A stretch of 64,000 nt of DNA from Fasciola hepatica (taxonomy: Eukaryota > Platyhelminthes > Trematoda > Plagiorchiida > Fasciolidae), in the NCBI GenBank assembly GCA_948099385.1, contig CANUEZ040000208.1:2108001-2172000 (forward strand), given 5' to 3'. Below the pieces are notes generated by a model. The model did not search any database, was not told where the DNA came from, and saw only the letters and a program-made list of their open reading frames with translations. Below, in pieces: positions 27,929-38,696 of this stretch (position 1 is the first letter of the stretch; every line of letters starts with the position of its first letter). The position numbers and the translations under genes are program-made.

Positions 27929-27970
27929 TAGCCATCCCGGATAGCCTTGTTTTGTTAAGTTGTTCGATTC
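27929..27970 (+). promoter_or_regulatory. Candidate internal Pol III promoter (box A-like and box B-like), family 2
   Basis: GTTCGATTC (27962-27970) is a full match to the tRNA-type box B core GTTCGANNC. TAGCCATCCCGG (27929-27940) matches box A (TRGCNNARYNGG) at all but two positions. Their start-to-start spacing is 33 bp, within the short end of the tRNA range, and a CTATAT stretch lies about 35 bp upstream (27892-27897). The pair recurs in almost every family 2 unit on the ribozyme-sense strand, ending about 50 bp before the ribozyme. The schistosome hammerhead satellite is known to be Pol III transcribed, which makes this plausible, but no tRNA-like fold is present and short boxes occur by chance. 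In family 1 the box A segment is lost and box B reads GTTCGACTG. Confidence 0.35.
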
Positions 27971-28018
27971 ACAATGGTTCACCGGTTGTTGGAGTGCCCG
28001 TGGTTGCTCGGTCGATGT

Positions 28019-28068
28019 GCACTGCTGATGAGTCGAGTCCCTTAGAGGATGAAACAGCTGTACAGTGC
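28019..28068 (+). ncRNA. Type I hammerhead-ribozyme-like motif, first intact copy
   Basis: Seen: stem I 5' strand GCACTG 28019-28024; box C3-A9 CTGATGA 28025-28031; stem-loop II 28032-28050 (G.T, T-A and C-G pairs closing a 13-nt loop); G12 A13 A14 then A15.1 C15.2 at 28051-28055; loop AGCT 28056-28059; G16.2 T16.1 A17 at 28060-28062; predicted cut after 28062; stem I 3' strand CAGTGC 28063-28068. All six stem I positions are Watson-Crick pairs directly abutting the core. TCGAT (28012-28016) and ATGGA (28073-28077) can extend stem I beyond an internal loop with one G/G mismatch. Known: open stem I, a very short stem III and an NUH triplet define type I hammerheads of animal satellites and retrozymes, which cleave co-transcriptionally to 2',3'-cyclic phosphate and 5'-OH ends. 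ACAGCTGT across stem III is self-complementary, so two RNAs could form a dimeric ribozyme. Odd: loop II is about 5 nt longer than in family 1. Activity is inferred, not shown. Confidence 0.78.
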
Positions 28069-28081
28069 TTCCATGGATTTC

Positions 28082-28119
28082 AATGCTCAGTTGAGCGTTC
28101 AAGCTGCATGATCAATCAT
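28082..28119 (+). other. Twin short hairpins directly after the ribozyme (family 2, representative)
   Basis: AATGCTCA (28082-28089) and TGAGCGTT (28092-28099) pair as 8 bp with one T.G wobble around GT. ATGAT (28108-28112) and ATCAT (28115-28119) pair as 5 bp around CA. Both recur in nearly every copy, starting 14 bases after stem I. With 2-nt spacers the innermost pairs would open to give 4-6-nt loops. They lie in the 5' part of the predicted cleaved RNA and could give it local structure. A change at 52266 and 54428 (GCTGAGTTGAGC) weakens the first hairpin. Confidence 0.5.
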
Positions 28120-28446
28120 ATTATACAAATCTAATCTGATCTAATCTCGTACTACTAATCGATTGCATGCATAGTAAGGAAGCTGTGTAGGTTGTTCTTT
28201 TGGGAATGCGTTGGTTGTACTTAGGCCCCTACAGAGAAGTCATCCATCATAGGAGTCGATCGGTGTGCGCGAAGCTGGTTGTTACCATTCAAATTTGAAG
28301 CCAGTTTGGGAAGGGTGCTATATGTGATGTAGTGTGGATTTTGAACAAAGCGTTGATAGCCATCCCGGATAGCCTTGTGTTGTTAAGTTGTTCGATTCAC
28401 AATGGTTCACCGGTTGTTGGAGTCCCCGTGGTTGCTCGGTCGATGT

Positions 28447-31400
28447 GCACTGCTGATGAGTCGAGTCCCTTAGAGGATGAAACAGCTGTAAAGTGCTTCA
28501 ATGGATTTCAATGCTCAGTTGAGCGTTCAAGCTGCATGATCAATCATATTATACAAATCTTATCTAATCTGATCTAATCTCGTACTACTAAGCAATTACG
28601 TGCATAGTAAGGAAGCTGTGTAGGTTGTTCTTTTGGGAATGCGTTGGTTGTACTTAGGCCCCTACAGAGAAGTCATCCATCATAGGAGTCGATCGGTGTG
28701 CGCGAAGCTGGTTCTTACCATTCAAATTTGAAGCGAGTTTGGGAAGGGTGCTATATATGATGTAGTGTAGATGTTGAACAAAGCGTTGATAGCCATCCCG
28801 GATAGCCTTGTGTTGTTAAGTTGTTCGATTCACAATGGTTCACCGGTTGTTGGAGTGCCCGTGGGGGCTCGGTCGATGTGCACTGCTGATGAGTCGAGTC
28901 CCTTAGAGGATGAAACAGCTGTACAGTGCTTCCATGGATTTCAATGCTCAGTTGAGCGTTCAAGCTGCATGATCAATCATATTATACAAATCCATTCGAA
29001 TCTAATCTAATCTCGTACTGCTAATCAATTGCAATCATAGTAAGGAAGCTGTGTAGGTTTTTCATTTGGGAATGCGTTGGTTGTACTTAGGCCCCTACAG
29101 AGAAGTCATCCATCGTGGGAGTCGATCGGTGTGCGCGAAGCTGGTTGTTACCATTCAAATTTAAGCCAGTTTGGGAAGGGTGCTATATATGATGTAGTGT
29201 AGATGTTGAAAAAAGCGTTGATAGCCATCCCGGATAGCCTTGTGTTGTTGAGTTGTTCGATTCACAATGGTTCACCGGTTGTTGGAGTGCCCGTGGTTGC
29301 TCGGTCGATGTGCACTGCTGATGAGTCGAGTCCCGTAGAGGATGAAACAGCTGTACAATGCTTCCATGGATTTCAATGCTCAGTTGAGCGTTCAAGCTGC
29401 ATGATCAATCATATTATACAAATCTATTCGAATCTAATCTAATCTCGTACTACTAATCAATTGCAATCATAGTAAGGAAGCTGTGTAGGTTGTTCATTTG
29501 GGAATGCGTTGGTTGTACTTAGGCCCCTACAGAGAAGTCATCCATCATAGGAGTCGATCGGTGTGCGCGAAGCTGGTTCTTACCATTCAAATTTGAAGCG
29601 AGTTTGGGAAGGGTGCTATATCATATAGTGTAGATGTTGAACAAAGCGTTGATAGCCATCCCGGATAGCCTTGTGTTGTTAAGTTGTTCGATTCACAATG
29701 GTTCACCGGTTGTTGGAGTGCCCGTGGTTGCTCGGTCGATGTGCACTGCTGATGAGTCGAGTCCCTTAGAGGATGAAACAGCTGTACAGTGCTTCCATGG
29801 ATTTCAATGCTCAGTTGAGCGTTCAAGCTGCATGATCAATCATATTATACAAATCTAATCTGATCTAATCTCGTACTACTAATCGATTGCATGCATAGTA
29901 AGGAAGCTGTGTAGGTTGTTCTTTTGGGAATGCGTTGGTTGTACTTAGGCCCCTACAGAGAAGTCACCCATCATAGGAGTAGATCGGTGTGCGCGAAGCT
30001 GGTTGTTACCATTCAAATTTGAAGCCAGTTTGGGAAGGGTGCTATATGTGATGTAGTGTGGATTTTGAACAAAGCGTTGATAGCCATCCCGGATAGCCTT
30101 GTGTTGTTGAGTTGTTCGATTCACAATGGTTCACCGGTTGTTGGAGTGCCCGTGGTTGCTCGGTCGATGTGCACTGCTGATGAGTCGAGTCCCGTAGAGG
30201 ATGAAACAGCTGTACAGTGCTTCCATGGATTTCAATGCTCAGTTGAGCGTTCAAGCTGCATGATCAATCATATTATACAAATCTATTCGAATCTAATCTA
30301 ATCTCGTACTGCTAATCAATTGCAATCATAGTAAGGAAGCTGTGTAGGTTTTTTATTTGGGAATGCGTTGGTTGTACTTAGGCCCCTATAGAGAAGTCAT
30401 CCATCGTGGGAGACGATCGGTGTGCGCGAAGCTGGTTGTTACCATTCAAATTTGAAGCGAGTTTGGGAAGGGTGCTATATCATGTAGTGTAGATGTTGAA
30501 CAAAGCGTTGATAGCCATCCCGGATAGCCTTGTGTTGTTGAGTTGTTCGATTCACAATGGTTCACCGGTTGTTGGAGTGCCCGTGGGGGCTCGGTCGATG
30601 TGCACTGCTGATGAGTCGAGTCCCGTAGAGGATGAAACAGCTGTACAGTGCTTCCATGGATTTCAATGCTCAGTTGAGCGTTCAAGCTGCATGATCAATC
30701 ATATTATACAAATCTATTCGAATCTAATCTAATCTCGTACTACTAATCAATTGCATGCATAGTAAGGAAGCTGTGTAGGTTGTTCATTTGGGAATGCGTT
30801 GGTTGTACTTAGGCCCCTACAGAGAAGTCATCCATCATAGGAGTCGATCGGTGTGCGCGAAGCTGGTTCTTACCATTCAAATTTGAAGCGAGTTTGGGAA
30901 TTTTGCTATATATGATGTAGTGTAGATGTTGAACAAAGCGTTGATAGCCATCCCGGATAGCCTTGTTTTGTTAAGTTGTTCGATTCACAATGGTTCACCG
31001 GTTGTTGGAGTGCCCGTGGTTGCTCGGTCGATGTGCACTGCTGATGAGTCGAGTCCCTTAGAGGATGAAACAGCTGTACAGTGCTTCCATGGATTTCAAT
31101 GCTCAGTTGAGCGTTCAAGCTGCATGATCAATCATATTATACAAATCTAATCTGATCTAATCTCGTACTACTAATCGATTGCATGCATAGTAAGGAAGCT
31201 GTGTAGGTTGTTCTTTTGGGAATGCGTTGGTTGTACTTAGGCCCCTACAGAGAAGTCATCCATCATAGGAGTCGATCGGTGTGCGCGAAGCTGGCTGTTA
31301 CCATTCAAATTTGAAGCCAGTTTGGGAAGGGTGCTATATGTGATGTAGTGTGGATTTTGAACAAAGCGTTGATAGCCATCCCGGATAGCCTTGTGTTGTT

Positions 31401-33673
31401 AAGTTGTTCGATTCACAATGGTTCACCGGTTGTTGGAGTGCCCGTGGTTGCTCGGTCGATGTGCACTGCTGATGAGTCGAGTCCCTTAGAGGATGAAACA
31501 GCTGTAAAGTGCTTCAATGGATTTCAATGCTCAGTTGAGCGTTCAAGCTGCATGATCAATCATATTATACAAATCTTATCTAATCTGATCTAATCTCGTA
31601 CTACTAATCAATTGCATGCATAGTAAGGAAGCTGTGTAGGTTGTTCTTTTGGGAATGCGTTGGTTGTACTTAGGCCCCTACAGAGAAGTCATCCATCATA
31701 GGAGTCGATCGGTGTGCGCGAAGCTGGTTGTTACCATTCAAATTTGAAGCGAGTTTGGGAAGGGTGCTATATCATGTAGTGTAGATGTTGAACAAAGCGT
31801 TGATAGCCATCCCGGATAGCCTTGTGTTGTTGAGTTGTTCGATTCACAATGGTTCACCGGTTGTTGGAGTGCCCGTGGGGGCTCGGTTGATGTGCACTGC
31901 TGATGAGTCGAGTCCCTTAGAGGATGAAACAGCTGTACAGTGCTTCCATGGATTTCAATGCTCAGTTGAGCGTTCAAGCTGCATGATCAATCATATTATA
32001 CAAATCCATTCGAATCTAATCTAATCTCGTACTGCTAATCAATTGCAATCATAGTAAGGAAGCTGTGTAGGTTTTTCATTTGGGAATGCGTTGGTTGTAC
32101 TTAGGCCCCTACAGAGAAGTCATCCATCGTGGGAGTCGATCGGTGTGCGCGAAGCTGGTTGTTACCATTCAAATTTGAAGCGAGTTTGGGAAGGGTGCTA
32201 TATATGATGTAGTGTAGATGTTGAACAAAGCGTTGATAGCCATCCCGGATAGCCTTGTGTTGTTGAGTTGTTCGATTCACAATGGTTCACCGGTTGTTGG
32301 AGTGCCCGTGGGGGCTCGGTCGATGTGCACTGCTGATGAGTCGAGTCCCGTAGAGGATGAAACAGCTGTACAGTGCTTCCATGGATTTCAATGCTCAGTT
32401 GAGCGTTCAAGCTGCATGATCAATCATATTATACAAATCTATTCGAATCTAATCTAATCTCGTACTACTAATCAATTGCATGCATAGTAAGGAAGCTGTG
32501 TAGGTTGTTCATTTGGGAATGCGTTGGTTGTACTTAGGCCCCTACAGAGAAGTCATCCATCATAGGAGTCGATCGGTGTGCGCGAAGCTGGTTCTTACCA
32601 TTCAAATTTGAAGCGAGTTTGGGAAGGGTGCTATATCATATAGTGTAGATGTTGAACAAAGCGTTGATAGCCATCCCGGATAGCCTTGTGTTGTTAAGTT
32701 GTTCGATTCACAATGGTTCACCGGTTGTTGGAGTCCCCGTGGTTGCTCGGTCGATGTGCACTGCTGATGAGTCGAGTCCCTTAGAGGATGAAACAGCTGT
32801 ACAGTGCTTCCATGGATTTCAATGCTCAGTTGAGCGTTCAAGCTGCATGATCAATCATATTATACAAATCTTATCTAATCTGATCTAATCTCGTACTACT
32901 AAGCAATTACGTGCATAGTAAGGAAGCTGTGTAGGTTGTTCTTTTGGGAATGCGTTGGTTGTACTTAGGCCCCTACAGAGAAGTCATCCATCATAGGAGT
33001 CGATCGGTGTGCGCGAAGCTGGTTCTTACCATTCAAATTTGAAGCGAGTTTGGGAAGGGTGCTATATATGATGTAGTGTAAATGTTGAACAAAGCGTTGA
33101 TAGCCATCCCGGATAGCCTTGTGTTGTTACGTTGTTCGATTCACAATGGTTCACCGGTTGTTGGAGTGCCCGTGGGGGCTCGGTTGATGTGCACTGCTGA
33201 TGAGTCGAGTCCCTTAGAGGATGAAACAGCTGTACAGTGCTTCCATGGATTTCAATGCTCAGTTGAGCGTTCAAGCTGCATGATCAATCATATTATACAA
33301 ATCCATTCGAATCTAATCTAATCTCGTACTGCTAATCAATTGCAATCATAGTAAGGAAGCTGTGTAGGTTGTTCATTTGGGAATGCGTTGGTTGTACTTA
33401 GGCCCCTATAGAGAAGTCATCCATCATGGGAGTCGATCGGTGTGCGCGAAGCTGGTTCTTACCATTCAAATTTGAAGCGAGTTTGGGAAGGGTGCTATAT
33501 ATGATGTAGTGTAGATGTTGAACAAAGCGTTGATAGCCATCCCGGATAGCCTTGTGTTGTTAAGTTGTTCGATTCACAATGGTTCACCGGTTGTTGGAGT
33601 GCCCGTGGGGGCTCGGTCGATGTGCACTGCTGATGAGTCGAGTCCCTTAGAGGATGAAACAGCTGTACAGTGC
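28447..33673 (+). ncRNA. Hammerhead-like copies, block 1 (13 copies)
   Basis: One motif per monomer. Starts (first G of GCACTG): 28447, 28880, 29312, 29743, 30171, 30602, 31035, 31463, 31894, 32327, 32758, 33191, 33624; each spans 50 bases, with the predicted cut 43 bases after the start. Ten keep the whole core and stem I. Copies 28447 and 31463 read GTAAAGTGC: C1.1 is A, so the 1.1/2.1 pair next to the scissile bond is lost. These two lie 3016 bp apart, so they are one mutation copied by the higher-order repeat. Copy 29312 reads GTACAATGC (G1.3 to A, an A/C mismatch in stem I). Copies 29312, 30171, 30602 and 32327 have CCCGTAGAGG instead of CCCTTAGAGG, a loop II change only. Confidence 0.72.
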
Positions 33674-34054
33674 TTCCATGGATTTCAATGCTCAGTTGAG
33701 CGTTCAAGCTGCATGATCAATCATATTATACAAATCTAATCTAATCTAATCTAATCTCGTTTTACTAATCAATTGCATGCATAGGAAGGAAGCTGTGTAG
33801 GTTGTTCATTTGGGAATGCGTTGGTTGTACTTAGGCCCCTACAGATATGTCATCCATCATAGGAGTCGATCGGTGTGCGCGAAGCTGGTTGTTACCATTC
33901 AAATTTGAAGCGAGTTTGGGAAGGGTGCTATATCATGTAGTGTAGATGTTGAACAAATCGTTGATAACCGACCCGGATAGCCCTGTGTTGGTAAATTGTT
34001 CGATTCACAATGGTTCACCGGTTGTTGGAGTGCCCGTGGGGGCTCGGTCGATGT

Positions 34055-37000
34055 GCACTGCTGATGAGTCGAGTCCCTTAGAGGATGAAACAGCTATACA
34101 GTGCTTCCATGGATTTCAATGCTCAGCTGAGCGTTCAAGCTGCATGATCAATCATATTATACAAATCTAATCTAATCTGATATAATCTCGTACTACTAAT
34201 CAATTGCATGCATAGTAAGGAAGCTGTGTAGGTTGTTCATTTGGGAATGCGTTGGTTGTACTTAGGCCCCTACAGAGAAGTCATCCATCATAGGAGTCGA
34301 TCGGTGTGCGCGAAGCTGGTTCTTACCATTCAAATTTGAAGCGAGTTTGAGAAGGGTGCTATATATGATGTAGTGTAGATGTTGAACAAAGCGTTGATAG
34401 CCATCCCGGATAGCCTTGTGTTGTTGAGTTGTTCGATTCACAATGGTTCACCGGTTGTTGGAGTGCCCGTGGGGGCTCGGTCGATGTGCACTGCTGATGA
34501 GTCGAGTCCCTTAGAGGATGAAACAGCTATACAGTGCTTCCATGGATTTCAATGCTCAGCTGAGCGTTCAAGCTGCATGATCAATCATATTATACAAATC
34601 TAATCTAATCTGATATAATCTCGTACTACTAATCAATTGCATGCATAGTAAGGAAGCTGTGTAGGTTGTTCATTTGGGAATGCGTTGGTTGTACTTAGGC
34701 CCCTACAGAGAAGTCATCCATCATAGGAGTAGATCGGTGTGCGCGAAGCTGGTTCTTACCATTCAAATTTGAAGCGAGTTTGAGAAGGGTGCTATATCAT
34801 GTAGTGTAGATGTTGAACAAAGCGTTGATAGCCATCCCGGATAGCCTTGTGTTGTTGAGTTGTTCGATTCACAATGGTTCACCGGTTGTTGGAGTGCCCG
34901 TGGGGGCTCGGTCGATGTGCACTGCTGATGAGTCGAGTCCCGTAGAGGATGGAACAGCTGTACAGTGCTTCCATGGATTTCAATGCTCAGTTGAGCGTTC
35001 AAGCTGCATGATCAATCATATTATACAAATCTAATCTAATCTGATATAATCTCGTACTACTAATCAATTGCATGCATAGTAAGGAAGCTGTGTAGGTTGT
35101 TCATTTGGGAATGCGTTGGTTGTACTTAGGCCCCTACAGAGAAGTCATCCATCATAGGAGTCGATCGGTGTGCGCGAAGCTGGTTCTTACCATTCAAATT
35201 TGAAGCGAGTTTGAGAAGGGTGCTATATATGATGTAGTGTAGATGTTGAACAAAGCGTTGATAGCCATCCCGGATAGCCTTGTGTTGTTGAGTTGTTCGA
35301 TTCACAATGGTTCACCGGTTGTTGGAGTGCCCGTGGTTGCTCGGTCGATGTGCACTGCTGATGAGTCGAGTCCCTTAGAGGATGAAACAGCTGTATAGTG
35401 CTTCCATGGATTTCAATGCTCTGTTGAGCGTTCAAGCTGCATGATCAATCATATTATACAAATCTAATCTAATCTAATCTAATCTCGTACCACTAATCAA
35501 TTGCATGCATAGTAAGGAAGCTGTGTAGGTTGTTCTTTTGGGAATGCGTTGGTTGTACTTAGGCCCCTACAGAGAAGTCATCCATCATAGGAGTCGATCG
35601 GTGTGCGCGAAGCTGGTTGTTACCATTCAAATTTGAAGCCAGTTTGAGAAGGGTGCTATATATGATGTAGTGTAGATGTTGAACAAAGCGTTGATAGCCA
35701 TCGCGGATAAACTTGTGTTGTTTAGTTGTTCGATTCACAATGGTTCACCGGTTGTTGGAGTGCCCGTGGTTGCTCGGTCGATGTGCACTGCTGATGAGTC
35801 GAGTCCCTTAGAGAATGAAACAGCTGTACAGTGCTTCCATGGATTTCAATGCTCAGTTGAGCGTTCAAGCTGCATGATCAATCATATTATACAAATCTAT
35901 TCGAATTTAATCTAATCTCGTTCTACTAATCAATTGCATGCATAGTAAGGAAGCTGTGTAGGTTGTTCATTTGGAAATGCGTTGGTTGTACTTAGGCCCC
36001 TACAGAGAAGTCATCCATCATAGGAGTCGATCGGTGTGCGCGAAGCTGGTTGTTACCATTCAAATTTGAAGCGAGTTTGGGAAGGGTGCTATATCATGTA
36101 GTGTAGATGTTGAACAAAGCGTTGATAGCCATCCCGGATAGCCTTGTGTTGTTGAGTTGTTCGATTCACAATGGTTCACCGGTTGTTGGAGTGCCCGTGG
36201 GGGCTCGGTCGATGTGCACGGCTGATGAGTCGAGTCCCGTAGAGGATGAAACAGCTGTACAGTGCTTCCATGGATTTCAATGCTCAGTTGAGCGTTCAAG
36301 CTGCATGATCAATCATATTATACAAATCTAATCTAATCTAATCTAATCTCGTACTACTAATCAATTGCATGCATAGTAAGGAAGCTGTGTAGGTTGTTCA
36401 TTTGGGAATGCGTTGGTTGTACTTAGGCCCCTACAGAGAAGTCATCCATCATAGGAGTCGATCGGTGTGCGCGAAGCTGGTTGTTACCATTCAAATTTGA
36501 AGCCAATTTGGGAAGGGTGCTATATATGATGTAGTGTAGATGTTGAACAAAGCGTTGATAGCCATCCCGGATAGCCTTGTGTTGTTGAGTTGTTCGATTC
36601 ACAATGGTTCACCGGTTGTTGGAGTGCCCGTGGTTGCTCGGTCGATGTGCACTGCTGATGAGTCGAGTCCCTTAGAGGATGAAACAGCTGTACAGTGCTT
36701 CCATGGATTTCAATGCTCAGTTGAGCGTTCAAGCTGCATGATCAATCATATTATACAAATCTAATCTAATCTAATCTAATCTCGTACTACTAATCAATTG
36801 CATGCATAGTAAGGAAGCTGTGTAGGTTGTTCATTTGGAAATGCGTTGGTTGTACTTAGGCCCCTACAGAGAAGTCATCCATCATAGGACTGGATCGGTG
36901 TGCGCGAAGCTGGTTGTTACCATTCAAATTTGAAGCGAGTTTGGGAAGGGTGCTATATCATGTAGTGTAGATGTTGAACAAAGCGTTGATAGCCATCCCG

Positions 37001-38424
37001 GATAGCCTTGTGTTGTTGAGTTGTTCGATTCACAATGGTTCACCGGTTGTTGGAGTGCCCGTGGGGGCTCGGTCGATGTGCACTGCTGATGAGTCGAGTC
37101 CCGTAGAGGATGAAACAGCTGTACAGTGCTTCCATGGATTTCAATGCTCAGTTGAGCGTTCAAGCTGCATGATCAATCATATTATACAAGTCTAATCTAA
37201 TCTGATCTAATCTCGTACTACTAATCAATTGCATGCATAGTAAGGAAGCTGTGTAGGTTGTTCATTTGGGAATGCGTTGGTTGTACTTAGGCCCCTACAG
37301 AGAAGTCATCCATCATAGGAGTCGATCGGTGTGCGCGAAGCTGGTTCTTACCATTCAAATTTGAAGCGAGTTTGGGAAGGGTGCTATATCATGTAGTGTA
37401 GATGTTGAACAAAGCGTTGAGCGCCATCCCGGATAGCCTTGTGTTGTTGAGTTGTTCGATTCACAATGGTTCACCGGTTGTTGGAGTGCCCGTGGTTGCT
37501 CGGTCGATGTGCACTGCTGATGAGTCGAGTCCCGTAGAGGATGAAACAGCTGTACAGTGCTTCCATGGATTTCAATGCTCAGTTGAGCGTTCAAGCTGCA
37601 TGATCAATCATATTATACAAATCTAATCTAATCTGATTTAATCTCGTACTACTAATCAATTGCATGCATAGTAAGGAAGCTGTGTAGGTTGTTCATTTGG
37701 GAATGCGTTGGTTGTACTTAGGCCCCTACAGAGAAGTCATCCATCATAGGAGTGGTTCGGTGTGCGCAAAGCTGGTTCTTACTATTCAAATTTGAAGCCA
37801 GTTTGAGAAGGGTGCTATATATGATGTAGTGTAGATGTTGAACAAAGCGTTGATAGCCATCCCGGATAGCCTTGTGTTGTTGAGTTGTTCGATTCACAAT
37901 GGTTCACCGGTTGTTGGAGTGCCCGTGGTTGCTCGGTCGATGTGCACTGCTGATGAGTCGAGTCCCTTAGAGGATGAAACAGCTATACAGTGCTTCCATG
38001 GATTTCAATGCTCAGTTGAGCGTTCAAGCTGCATGATCAATCATATTATACAAATCTAATCTAATCTAATCTAATCTCGTACTACTAATCAATTGCATGC
38101 ATAGTAAGGAAGCTGTGTAGGTTGTTCATTTGGGAATGCGTTGGTTGTACTTAGGCCCCTACAGAGAAGTCATCCATCATAGGAGTCGATCGGTGTGCGC
38201 GAAGCTGGTTCTTACCATTCAAATTTGAAGCGAGTTTGGGAAGGGTGCTATATCATGTAGTGTAGATGTTGAACAAAGCGTTGATAGCCATCCCGGATAG
38301 CCTTGTGTTGTTGAGTTGTTCGATTCACAATGGTTCACCGGTTGTTGGAGTGCCCGTGGTTGCTCGGTCGATGTGCACTGCTGATGAGTCGAGTCCCTCA
38401 GAGGATGAAACAGCTGTACAGTGC
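34055..38424 (+). ncRNA. Hammerhead-like copies, block 2 (mixed damage)
   Basis: Starts and state: 34055 and 34488 AGCTATAC (G16.2 to A, stem III pair lost); 34919 GGAAC for GAAAC (catalytic A13 to G); 35352 GTATAGTGC (C1.1 to T, leaving G.T next to the cut); 35785 GAGAATGAAAC (G11.3 to A, stem II pair lost); 36216 GCACGG (T2.2 to G, stem I mismatch); 36649, 37080 and 37511 intact; 37944 G16.2 to A; 38375 intact with CCCTCAGAGG in loop II. This is the densest stretch of different ribozyme-breaking changes in the array, which suggests relaxed constraint on this part. Confidence 0.68.
38053..38077 (+). repeat. AATCT pentamer microsatellite within family 2 (representative)
   Basis: Five perfect AATCT units follow TATACA in this monomer, and the tract recurs once per copy. 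Variant tracts are AATCTAATCTGATCTAATCT (left part of the array), AATCTATTCGAATCTAATCT (for example 29422, 30289, 35897), AATCTAATCTGATATAATCT (34167, 34600, 35031) and CTAATCTAAGCTGAACCTAT (61808, 62680, 63111, 63977). Family 1 has AGATTTGTATAATATGA at the corresponding place without the pentamer run, so the expansion is specific to family 2. The tract types are good markers of higher-order structure. Confidence 0.85.
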
Positions 38425-38696
38425 TTCCATGGATTTCAATGCTCAGTTGAGCGTTCAAGCTGCATGATCAATCATAATATACAAATCTAATCTAATCTAA
38501 TCTAATCTCGTACTACTAATCAATTGCATGCATAGTAAGGAAGCTGTGTAGGTTGTTCATTTGGGAATGCGTTGGTTGTACTTAGGCCCCTACAGAGAAG
38601 TCATCCATCATAGGAGTCGATCGGTGTGCGCGAAGCTGGTTGTTACCATTCAAATTTGAAGCGAGTTTGGGAAGGGTGCTATATCATGTAGTGTAG

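Larger units (their letters stand above)
27910..33514 (+). repeat. Family 2 higher-order mosaic, ~3016-bp (7-monomer) shift
   Basis: Five consecutive monomers from 27910 match those from 30926 with shifts of 3014-3016 bp. Shared marks are CTTGTTTTGTTAAG (27946, 30962), the GATGTAGTGTGGATTTTGAAC unit (28326, 31342), GTAAAGTGCTTCAATGG (28489, 31505) and the TCCATTCGAATCTAATC tract (28991, 32005). The match is not uniform: GGAGTCCCCGTGG occurs at 28420 and 32729 and AAGCAATTACGTGCAT at 28591 and 32902, a different shift, so segments have been reshuffled by conversion. Confidence 0.78.

Noticed and set aside
27962..27970. tRNA gene or tRNA-derived SINE
   Set aside because: Only the T-arm-like GTTCGATTC is convincing. 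There is no cloverleaf, anticodon arm or acceptor stem around it, so only a promoter candidate is reported.
27963..27985. CENP-B box
   Set aside because: TTCGATTCACAATGG fits the TTCG, spacer and A part of the 17-bp box but lacks the CGGG half, and family 1 has no better match. This gives no support for centromere identity.
38053..38077. AATCT tract as an independent expanded microsatellite locus
   Set aside because: It is 4-5 units long in nearly all copies and is part of each monomer, so it is an internal feature of the satellite.
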